Shown: in pieces, positions 1 through 6,047 of the stretch
Layout: the number at the start of each line of letters is the position of its first letter
How positions within the stretch are numbered: position 1 is the first letter of the stretch
Assembly (NCBI RefSeq): GCF_009696615.1
Contig: NZ_VULO01000006.1
Span: 106,466-170,465 of the forward strand
DNA length: 64,000 bases
Direction: 5' to 3'
Source: Scrofimicrobium canadense
GTDB taxonomy: Bacteria; Actinomycetota; Actinomycetes; Actinomycetales; Actinomycetaceae
Notes under the pieces: model-generated
Database searches by the model: none
The model's input: the letters and a program-made list of their open reading frames with translations, nothing else
Told to the model about the DNA's origin: nothing
Made by a program: the position numbers and the translations under genes

Positions 1-387
1 GAATTGGGGGCAAAGAACCCCGCAACGGTGAGTACATGGCAATCAGCGTGGGACCGGTTCACCCCGTTCCTGGAGTTCCCCCCAGAGCTACGCCGCGTCA
101 TTTACACGACCAACGCGATCGAGTCACTGAACTACCAGTTACGCAAAATCAGTAAGAACCGCGGCCAGTTCCCAAACGATGAAGCAGCAGTGAAACTCTT
201 ATGGCTTGGGATCTGCAACATCGAAGACAAAAGAGCTACCGAAAGACAACGAAATAAAGGAAAGAGAGGTAAAAACCGAAAAGCATCAGGAAGACTAATC
301 CAAGGACAAGTAACCACCAACTGGAAACAAGCCCTAGCCCAACTCGCAATCGCCTACCCCGACCGCGTCAACCCCCACATTCACTAA
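1..387 (+). CDS. IS256-family (mutator-type) transposase, C-terminal part
   Basis: The reading frame is open from the window edge to TAA at 385-387, so this is the 3' end of a longer gene. The stretch RVIYTTNAIESLNYQLRK matches the conserved C-terminal block of IS256/mutator transposases, which carries the last acidic catalytic residue (the E of NAIES). The tail is rich in Lys and Arg, as usual for the family. Full members are about 400 residues, so roughly two thirds lie upstream of the window. Just downstream, the AT-rich stretch up to about 410 probably contains the element's right end, which runs directly into a response-regulator gene lacking its 5' end. The family call is firm; the exact element is not known. 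Confidence 0.85.
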   Translation, partial: ELGAKNPATVSTWQSAWDRFTPFLEFPPELRRVIYTTNAIESLNYQLRKISKNRGQFPNDEAAVKLLWLGICNIEDKRATERQRNKGKRGKNRKASGRLIQGQVTTNWKQALAQLAIAYPDRVNPHIH

Positions 388-410
388 ACCCCAAACACAA
401 ACAATTTGAC
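1..410 (+). mobile_element. right part of an IS256-type insertion sequence
   Basis: This covers the transposase end plus about 20 noncoding bases (388-410) that should hold the right terminal inverted repeat. The exact border cannot be fixed because the left end is outside the window; the border is placed where the response-regulator reading frame begins to make sense (Phe-Asp-Val-Asp at 405-416). Confidence 0.5.
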
Positions 411-905
411 GTTGACATGCCAATCATGGACGGCGTGAGTACCGCACGGGAGATCACCAAATATCACCCTGACGTGAAAGTCATCATGCTCACCGCATTT
501 GAGCACTCGGATTCACTCAAACGCTCACTGGAAGCTGGGGCAAAAGCCTTCCTCACCAAGGACATGCCCATAGGCCGCCTAGTTACCATCATCAACAAGG
601 TGATGGCCGGCGAAAAGATCATAGACCCGGGTCCCACCGACGTGTTGATACGCTCATATCTTCGCAACGAACCAGACCCGGACTACGCCCTGCTCGAAAG
701 GATCGAACGCCTACCTCAACGTCTCAGAAATACTCTGGACCTCCTTGTCTCAGGGCATACCACCCAACAAATGGGAAACCGTCTGGATCTGACAGAACGC
801 AGCGTGCGGGCCTACGTGTCCCAACTATTGCAGGCAACCGAGTGCAGCAACCGAGGTGAGTTGATGGTGCGAGCGATGCGATCGGGCTACCAGCGCAGTC
901 AGTAG
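408..905 (+). pseudogene. LuxR-type response regulator, 5' end removed by an IS
   Basis: What remains is the second half of a receiver domain followed by a LuxR-type helix-turn-helix. The frame starts D-V-D-M-P-I-M-D-G, in which the first Asp (408-410) is the likely phosphoacceptor. The conserved Thr of VIMLTAF and the Lys of FLTKDMP follow at their expected spacing. The C-terminal part (residues 95-155) has the HTH pattern but is divergent. Intact family members have about 50 more residues at the N terminus, and here that stretch is replaced by the IS256 end. No start codon with a ribosome binding site is visible; an ATG at 417 could only make a protein without the phosphorylation pocket. 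Most likely inactive. The partner kinase, if any, would lie beyond the window. Confidence 0.75.
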
Positions 906-1079
906 AAGGGGCCTCGAAGACCCGGCACCTTGTTCTTTAAAGGCCTCACAGGACGTTGTCCACAGGATGTGAGTGCGCGGTTTTCCACCAATTGAAAAGA
1001 GCCCGTGTGCGGAGAAACCCAACCCATGTTTTCCTTACTGGGTGCTGAATTTTCAGCCGTCATGCTGCACAATAGAGGG

Positions 1080-1580
1080 ATGGTGGAAGTGTCAATCGAT
1101 GCGATAGTTACCGCGGCAACATTTCTTGTTGCCGTCGTTGCCATGGTGACTTTTATGCGCTCCGAACAAAAGCGGACAGCAGAGCGACACGACCAACTGA
1201 GGAAAGACCTCACCGATGAAATCCGGGGTCTGCGGCAAGAACTTGTAGCACAGTTTGCGGAACACAAACGCGAAGTACGCGCGCTGCTCTCCGAACACAG
1301 ACAAGAAATACAGACACAGTTCGCAGAACACAAACAACAAGTACACGCGATGTTTACCGAGCACAGAGAAGAAGTACGGGTGCTGCTCGCCGATCACAAG
1401 ACTGATACCAAGGTTGATTCACAGAGTTTCAAAGACCAGATTCTCGCAGAATTCCGTGAGCTTAAAAATGAGACCGCAACGCGATTCGATTCCATTGATG
1501 AGCGCCTTCACATTATTGAGAACGACGTTGCTCACATCAAGGGGTCGTTGGGACTACCTTTACTAGTGGTCCCAAAATAG
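1080..1580 (+). CDS. membrane-anchored coiled-coil protein with 11-residue repeats
   Basis: The protein has about 166 residues from the ATG at 1080; a GTG at 1089 is better spaced from the GAGGG at 1075-1079 and is an equally good start. One hydrophobic segment near the N terminus (DAIVTAATFLVAVVAMV) is followed by a long charged helix. The middle carries at least four consecutive 11-residue units of the form (F/L)-x-E-H-(K/R)-x-E/Q-(V/I)-x-x-x, at about 1254-1400. The C terminus (FDSIDERLHIIENDVAHIKG) again looks like coiled coil. No enzyme motif is visible. By analogy it could be a tethered scaffold or envelope protein, but the function is unknown. It stands alone between the broken regulator and the DUF2975/XRE pair. 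Confidence 0.7.
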   Translation: MVEVSIDAIVTAATFLVAVVAMVTFMRSEQKRTAERHDQLRKDLTDEIRGLRQELVAQFAEHKREVRALLSEHRQEIQTQFAEHKQQVHAMFTEHREEVRVLLADHKTDTKVDSQSFKDQILAEFRELKNETATRFDSIDERLHIIENDVAHIKGSLGLPLLVVPK

Positions 1581-1643
1581 TCATAACGAGAAGTCCACCG
1601 CTATCACCTCACGATGAGACTTTTGCGTTGTCTACCTTGAGGA

Positions 1644-1847
1644 TTAAGCCTCATACTCCAAAATGTCTCCCGGTTGACACTCTAAAATTTCACATAGTGC
1701 TTCAAGAGTAGAAAAGCGTATGGCCTTGGCCCGACCATTTTTGAGAACAGAAACATTGGCTGGAGTTATTCCTATTCGCTGGGCCAACTGCCCCACCGTT
1801 ATCTTCTTCTTCGCCATCTGAACATCCAGGTTAACAACGATCGGCAT
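1644..1847 (-). CDS. small XRE/Cro-type transcriptional regulator (YozG-like)
   Basis: This is a 67-residue protein that is essentially one helix-turn-helix domain: VGQLAQRIGITPANVSVLKNG forms the two recognition helices, followed by FSTLEALCEILECQPGDILEY, the usual end of this small family. The ATG at 1847 overlaps the TGA of the upstream membrane-protein gene (TGATG) and has a GGGGG ribosome binding site inside that gene, so translation is coupled; a TTG one codon earlier is less likely. Such regulators are typically paired with a DUF2975 membrane protein, exactly as here. It probably represses its own operon, for which the inverted repeat at 2331-2370 is a candidate operator. Confidence 0.88.
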   Translation of the reverse strand: MPIVVNLDVQMAKKKITVGQLAQRIGITPANVSVLKNGRAKAIRFSTLEALCEILECQPGDILEYEA

Positions 1848-2323
1848 CAAATCACCCCCGCCAAGTCCTGGTCAAGGAGAGTTGCCTTCTTCAGTAATCC
1901 GCGCATGACAATTAAGAGAAGTCCCAGGCCGGTCCCCAGTAGAGCTCCGGTCAGAAGCATGATCATCACTCCTGCGGGCAAAGCATTCACCGCTTGCAAG
2001 ACTATGAGCGCTGCGATAAGAAGGACCGCGGCCACAAAGATAGCTGCAATAGCCACGTTAACAATTGTGAATGCAGTAGAACTAAAGATGCTTTCCTTGG
2101 CCACCATGGAAAGCAACCGCCACACGCACACAAGCACCACTTGTCCGCACAGCAGCACGCAAACACAGCCAATAATTCCTGGCCACTGCAGGTAAGAAAC
2201 CTCTGGGAACTCATGTGCCATTTCCTGTGCCAGCAATGGAACTAGTAGGAACTGGGCAATCAACGTGACCACAAAGAGCAGAGCAATCACGGTTTTCGTT
2301 CCAAAGACCACTATCTTACTCAT
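1847..2323 (-). CDS. DUF2975-type integral membrane protein
   Basis: The protein has 158 residues with four hydrophobic segments, at about residues 10-32, 48-72, 84-110 and 118-142, and the layout of DUF2975 proteins. A conserved-looking region, KESIFSSTAFTIVNVAI, sits before the third membrane segment; that position is typical of the family ('FS..N...LR.I' region). It forms a two-gene operon with the small XRE regulator, sharing a base at the junction. The function of DUF2975 proteins is not established; the pairing suggests a membrane-located sensor or partner for the regulator. The ATG at 2323 has only a weak upstream AGG. Confidence 0.8.
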   Translation of the reverse strand: MSKIVVFGTKTVIALLFVVTLIAQFLLVPLLAQEMAHEFPEVSYLQWPGIIGCVCVLLCGQVVLVCVWRLLSMVAKESIFSSTAFTIVNVAIAAIFVAAVLLIAALIVLQAVNALPAGVMIMLLTGALLGTGLGLLLIVMRGLLKKATLLDQDLAGVI

Positions 2324-2330
2324 AGCAGAA

Positions 2331-2370
2331 CCTATCGTTTAACAATATATTTACATCGCTAAACAATAGG
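2331..2370. promoter_or_regulatory. inverted repeat in the DUF2975/XRE promoter region
   Basis: CCTATcGTTTA (2331-2341) and TAAACAATAGG (2360-2370) form an 11-bp inverted repeat with one mismatch and an AT-rich centre. It lies immediately upstream of the DUF2975 start. The position and symmetry fit a binding site for the XRE protein encoded in the same operon; this is inference. Confidence 0.5.
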
Positions 2371-2454
2371 TCACTGTGTGGGGAAGCGCAACATCAAGAC
2401 AATCACCGCGGGCCCGATTGAACGGCTCTACCTCGCCTCGTCCGACATTGGCAG

Positions 2455-3012
2455 TTATTCGACATCAGACTTAGCCACTAATTCTCCGCCGACGAGTTCG
2501 AGTCGAATCTGGGCGACATGCGGTTCACAATCGGGGCCATTGGGGGAAAACTGGAAGACGTTCGGATTCGCGATATGGGAACCGGTAATATTTGGCACTG
2601 CTTCTTCGCTACGAACCAATTGGAGCGATACTTCTGAAGTATTCTCGACCATCGTCTTAGACATAGGGATACTTACCCACCATGTTTCAGTTAAGTCATC
2701 GGTCAATGGTGGAACTACCTGCTGCATTAATGAAATGGATGAATCTCCAGGATATGTTCCTGTGGTCACGCGCAACTCGATACTGTTGACGCCCTCTAAC
2801 ACATCAAGAGGAATGTCCACAATCACGCTATCTTCGGCACCTATTGCGGTGCATACGATTTGATCTTCGAAATACTGGCGCTCATAATGATTGCGCGTCA
2901 CCCCCCACGCAATCAGACCCCCTACGCACCCGCCCACTATCACCCCAATAAGAAGCACCAGGGCCGTACGAACTAGAGGAGACATGTGCGGCGTCGCGGT
3001 ATCAGCGTTCAT
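2455..3012 (-). CDS. membrane-anchored extracytoplasmic protein, unknown function
   Basis: The protein has 185 residues. The N terminus has one hydrophobic helix (residues 12-36, TALVLLIGVIVGGCVGGLIAWGV) after a short basic-poor head, so the rest should sit outside the cell as a type II anchored domain. The outer part is mostly beta-type sequence with alternating hydrophobic residues and ends in an acidic tail. I recognise no family. A GATAAT hexamer (3019-3024, minus strand) lies 6 bases before the ATG, which would make the transcript leaderless; no ribosome binding site is visible. The neighbours are also small membrane proteins on the same strand but are not tightly packed. Confidence 0.65.
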   Translation of the reverse strand: MNADTATPHMSPLVRTALVLLIGVIVGGCVGGLIAWGVTRNHYERQYFEDQIVCTAIGAEDSVIVDIPLDVLEGVNSIELRVTTGTYPGDSSISLMQQVVPPLTDDLTETWWVSIPMSKTMVENTSEVSLQLVRSEEAVPNITGSHIANPNVFQFSPNGPDCEPHVAQIRLELVGGELVAKSDVE

Positions 3013-3176
3013 AGTTCATTATCGCAAATACGGCGGCCGCCAGGGTGTTTTTCAACCGATTCTTACAGCGCACACCGTAGCTCCATGAATAGGCTAACGC
3101 TCTAAAGACTGCCACGAGCATAAATACCCGTCCCTGATAGCTACTGGCTCCCCACATCTGCGGTGCAGCAAAAGAG

Positions 3177-3551
3177 TTAGATAAACGCGATAAGCCCGGC
3201 AAACACTGTAAGGAACAAAATGAGGACAATAACGCCAAAAAATGACAAGACTAGTCCGGCTATAGCAAAGCCCCGAGGCATTTTGAAAACACCAATAATC
3301 GAGAATATCGCACCTAAAAGCCACGATAACCATCCCAGAAGCGGCACCCATGAGAACACAATCCCGATGATTGCAAGGACAAAGCCTGCCGTCCCGATTC
3401 CGTTAGTTTCAGTGCGGACTACCATCGGATACCCGGGTGCAACAGGAACTTGGGGGCCACCCTGCGCCAGATGTTCAGTCCACCCAGCACCATCCCAATA
3501 CCGCAAGTTTCCAGATCCGTCCGGATACCATCCTGGTTGTGCGCCTGACAT
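3177..3551 (-). CDS. DUF2510-domain membrane protein
   Basis: The N terminus (PGWYPDGSGNLRYWDGAGWTEH) is a textbook DUF2510 motif, common in actinobacterial membrane proteins. It is followed by a Pro/Gly linker and three hydrophobic segments (about residues 48-72, 74-92 and 96-122) resembling DUF4190-like small membrane domains. The start is set at the ATG at 3551 because GGAGGGG lies 4 bases upstream; a longer frame begins at 3569 but lacks such a site. The function is unknown; DUF2510 is thought to be a small cytoplasmic protein-interaction fold. Confidence 0.85.
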   Translation of the reverse strand: MSGAQPGWYPDGSGNLRYWDGAGWTEHLAQGGPQVPVAPGYPMVVRTETNGIGTAGFVLAIIGIVFSWVPLLGWLSWLLGAIFSIIGVFKMPRGFAIAGLVLSFFGVIVLILFLTVFAGLIAFI

Positions 3552-3685
3552 AGTCCCCTCCAATATCATGCATGTTTTTCACAGCAACAATGACTACTTG
3601 GAAAACTACCGCATTACCTGAACTATTGGTAGAAAATCTCATCGAGAATGACGTGGGGTTATCCTCACATAAGACCAAACCCTAC

Positions 3686-4132
3686 TCACCCACCACTAGT
3701 AGTGACCTTGCGCCCGATCACGTGCAGTAAGACGATTGTCAGCCCCGCCACCAGCAATAGAGGGACTGTTGCATTGAAGGCATTAACCCGGCTGAGCTGA
3801 GAAAAACACTCACCTCTCCCACACATAACATCAAAGCCAGATAGAAAGTAACACCACGGGCCCGGCACAAGAATCACAAGGACACACAGCACTCCAATCA
3901 CCCAGATGAACGCCTTACATGTGCTCCGCTGACCCCGCACACAAAGAAGTGATAGCACGATAAGCAAGAGGATCGGCGCCACCAAAGCAATGGGTGCGAA
4001 TCCCATCCAATGCTGGGCGGTAGAAGGAATAAGACTGCCGTCCTTAGCTGAGATTCCTGGTAACAGCGGAAACTGTACGGCACCGATGAAGGAAACAGCT
4101 AAGAAAATGACAGCACTCACCACGAGTAGCAC
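3686..4132 (-). CDS. four-helix membrane protein, unknown
   Basis: The 148-residue protein has hydrophobic segments at about residues 1-22, 42-66, 73-98 and 120-142, and a Cys-containing loop (FDVMCGRGECFSQ) between the third and fourth. I recognise no family. The GTG start at 4132 is poorly supported: there is no clear ribosome binding site, and the frame stays open upstream without an ATG. It reads in the same direction as its neighbours but is separated from them by over 80 bases on each side. Confidence 0.6.
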   Translation of the reverse strand: MLLVVSAVIFLAVSFIGAVQFPLLPGISAKDGSLIPSTAQHWMGFAPIALVAPILLLIVLSLLCVRGQRSTCKAFIWVIGVLCVLVILVPGPWCYFLSGFDVMCGRGECFSQLSRVNAFNATVPLLLVAGLTIVLLHVIGRKVTTSGG

Positions 4133-4220
4133 GTTAAATACTCGAGATTGCAGGATTGCCCCCTGTGGTGACGGCGAGTATCAGATTATTACCAATCCTA
4201 GAGCGAAGCACCCGTCAAAT

Positions 4221-4709
4221 TCACAAACTCTGCGCAGAAGTACCTTTACGCAGGTAGATAATATCCACACCCTCGCTAAGAGACTTCGTTCCAGTCGGTA
4301 CATATCCGCTGCGGCTGTAAAGACGAATATTTGCTTCACTGCGGTCACCAGTGAAGAGCTCAAAAACTGACACACCACTGGCCCGTTCAGCAGCTTCAAG
4401 AAGCCAGGTTCCAATCCCCTGACCTTGCATGTCCGGGGCTACAATCAGCCGCCCTATGTATGCCACCCCATCTTCGATAGTCCACCGGACCGACCCCACA
4501 AGCCGGGAACCCACGCGGACCCCCAAAGCAGGTCCGCGCAGGTCTTTTTCTACCTCAGCAAGTGTCTGCGTGAGTGCGGGCAGAAACGGGTCACCGTAGA
4601 GTTGTGCCTCAGTTACATAGGCTGCCCGTTGAAGAGTGAGGACTTCACCAGCGTCCTGCGGGCGCAACTCTCCGAGAGTCAGCTTCTCTGCATGTCTCTG
4701 TTCATCCAT
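4221..4709 (-). CDS. GNAT-family N-acetyltransferase
   Basis: The 162-residue protein has the GNAT fold pattern: ELRPQDAGEVLTLQRAAY at the start, a central strand VGSVRWTIEDGVAYIGRLIVAP, then the acetyl-CoA pyrophosphate loop QGQGIG (Q/R-x-x-G-x-G motif A) and LLEAAERA. The C-terminal segment SEANIRLYSRSGYVPTG is motif B, with the conserved Tyr. GGGAG lies 6 bases before the ATG. The substrate cannot be told from sequence; the protein is likely a small-molecule or protein acetyltransferase. Monocistronic in appearance; the next gene starts only 27 bases upstream on the same strand, so co-transcription with the VOC gene is possible. Confidence 0.9.
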   Translation of the reverse strand: MDEQRHAEKLTLGELRPQDAGEVLTLQRAAYVTEAQLYGDPFLPALTQTLAEVEKDLRGPALGVRVGSRLVGSVRWTIEDGVAYIGRLIVAPDMQGQGIGTWLLEAAERASGVSVFELFTGDRSEANIRLYSRSGYVPTGTKSLSEGVDIIYLRKGTSAQSL

Positions 4710-4735
4710 TGTTCTCCCAAAAGGTTTACCTACAA

Positions 4736-5149
4736 CTAGCTTATGACGCCGCTGCGAATAGCCTCGATAATCTCACCATGAGCACCCGCGGGGTCTGTGT
4801 AGAGGCAGAATGCATTTCCATCGATGTCGGCAAAGACTGTGTATTGTCCTGTTTCCGCCTCACCAAAAGGCCCGCGTTTGATGGTGGCCCCCAAGGCGAC
4901 AGCCTTATCTGTTGCAGATTCAAGATTCTCCACTTCGATGTCGAGATGGACGCGGGACCCCTTTTCAAGTCCTGGAAGTTCCTGCAATTGCACCGGTTTG
5001 GTGCTGATGGTGACATTATCTGCAACAACCGCGCCCCATCCTGATTCGGGGTTGAAAGCACTTGGAGCTGCCAGAAGCGCCGCCCAAAACTTCATGAGTT
5101 CCTCAGCATTTGTGGACTCAAAAACAACGCTAGCAATCTTCACATTCAC
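4736..5149 (-). CDS. VOC (glyoxalase/bleomycin-resistance) superfamily protein
   Basis: The 137-residue, single-domain-length protein has the paired beta-alpha-beta-beta-beta pattern. IASVVFESTNAEELMKFWAALL opens the first half; SRVHLDIEVENLESATDKAVALGA opens the second half; the end FADIDGNAFCLYT is the typical 'DPdGN.f.L' strand. It lacks an obvious full set of metal ligands (His near residue 68 and Glu late are only partly in place). Members include many uncharacterised actinobacterial glyoxalase-like proteins, so no substrate is assigned. The GTG start at 5149 has AAGGA 7 bases upstream. Confidence 0.85.
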   Translation of the reverse strand: MNVKIASVVFESTNAEELMKFWAALLAAPSAFNPESGWGAVVADNVTISTKPVQLQELPGLEKGSRVHLDIEVENLESATDKAVALGATIKRGPFGEAETGQYTVFADIDGNAFCLYTDPAGAHGEIIEAIRSGVIS

Positions 5150-5186
5150 GTTTTGTTCCTTCCCTATGTGACATAGTGATATTTCG

Positions 5187-5879
5187 TCACAGATGTTTGC
5201 TGGCTTCTCTTATGCTCAGCGGTGCAAGAGTATCCTCATGGTCCGACAAGAAGTCCCGCACCCATACTGGATCGATACGGGCATACTGTCGCAGCGCCCA
5301 TCCTATTGCCTTGTTGATAAAGAACTCTTGCGAACCTGTGTTGGCCAGTATTACCTCAGTAAGTAGCCCAGTGTCAGTGAGTTCTTTTGCGCCTAGCTGA
5401 CTAATGATGGAAACCCGACGCACCCAGAAGTTGGGGTGTCTTGCCCACTGTCGCATAACCTCGCCCGAATTGGTGTCACCTGGAACAACGACGCACACTG
5501 ATTGGGCTAGGTGATCCACTGAGTCCCACCATGACTTCCTTTGGACAAGAGATTCCACGCACGGCAAGTCTGCGGCCTTAAGCGTTTTTGCATTCTCCTT
5601 CAGATGATCCGCGGCAACGTACTGAAATTCTCGCTCAGGAGCGTTCCAGCACAAATCAACGAAATCCCAGTCGACAGCCCCTCGTAGGTTTCGCAGTACG
5701 CCTTGCGCTGCCTTCCGACGCTGCGGCGTGGGAACCCCAAAATACGGAAACTGATTGCGCATATATGCGCTCTGCTGAACCGCGCGCTGTTCATCCGCAA
5801 GCGCACTAAGTTCCATCCTTAGCTGGCTGAAAGTCTCTTCAGTGGACAACGCAAGTTCCTTTCTAACTGACTCTTTCAT
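5187..5879 (-). CDS. AlkD-like DNA alkylation repair protein
   Basis: The 230-residue, all-helical HEAT-like repeat protein carries signature stretches of the AlkD family: PYFGVPTPQRRK, KSWWDSVDHLA, FWVRRVSIISQL and FFINKAIGWALRQYARIDP. AlkD enzymes are DNA glycosylases that remove positively charged alkylated bases; the WWDSVD and late WALRQY regions line the active site in the family, with the Asp of WWDSVD as the catalytic acid. The ATG at 5879 follows a GTG by one codon and no clear ribosome binding site precedes either. The upstream region is a copy of a dispersed repeat (5880-5935). It appears to be a single-gene unit. Confidence 0.9.
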   Translation of the reverse strand: MKESVRKELALSTEETFSQLRMELSALADEQRAVQQSAYMRNQFPYFGVPTPQRRKAAQGVLRNLRGAVDWDFVDLCWNAPEREFQYVAADHLKENAKTLKAADLPCVESLVQRKSWWDSVDHLAQSVCVVVPGDTNSGEVMRQWARHPNFWVRRVSIISQLGAKELTDTGLLTEVILANTGSQEFFINKAIGWALRQYARIDPVWVRDFLSDHEDTLAPLSIREASKHL

Positions 5880-5935
5880 CACAGCGCCCTAATTCCCGTG
5901 GCAGTGAGATATTTGTCGCCGGGACACTGCTTTAG
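5880..5935. repeat. dispersed repeat, copy 1
   Basis: About 55 bases upstream of the AlkD-like gene match 19988-20043 with roughly eight mismatches. The core TATTTGTNGCCGGGACACTG is shared. It includes short inverted elements (GCAGTG and CACTGC). It may be a shared promoter element or a relic of a mobile element end. Confidence 0.65.
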
Positions 5936-6034
5936 TGGGGGGATTGCGCAATGACCCCCACACAGTATTGCAGCGACAAGCACTTCACAGATGTGACTGT
6001 GCACAATTCACGCAGTCTCCTGACATGATGCTTG

Positions 6035-6040
6035 TAGAAT
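6035..6040 (+). promoter_or_regulatory. -10 element of a probable leaderless transcript
   Basis: TAGAAT lies 7 bases before the GTG start of the first YhgE/Pip gene, so transcription should begin at or very near the start codon. No ribosome binding site is present. No convincing -35 box was found. Confidence 0.5.
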
Positions 6041-6047
6041 CTGTGGG

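Noticed and set aside
956..989. replication origin
   Set aside because: Two DnaA-like boxes are not enough; no dnaA, dnaN, gidB or rpmH genes and no box cluster are present.
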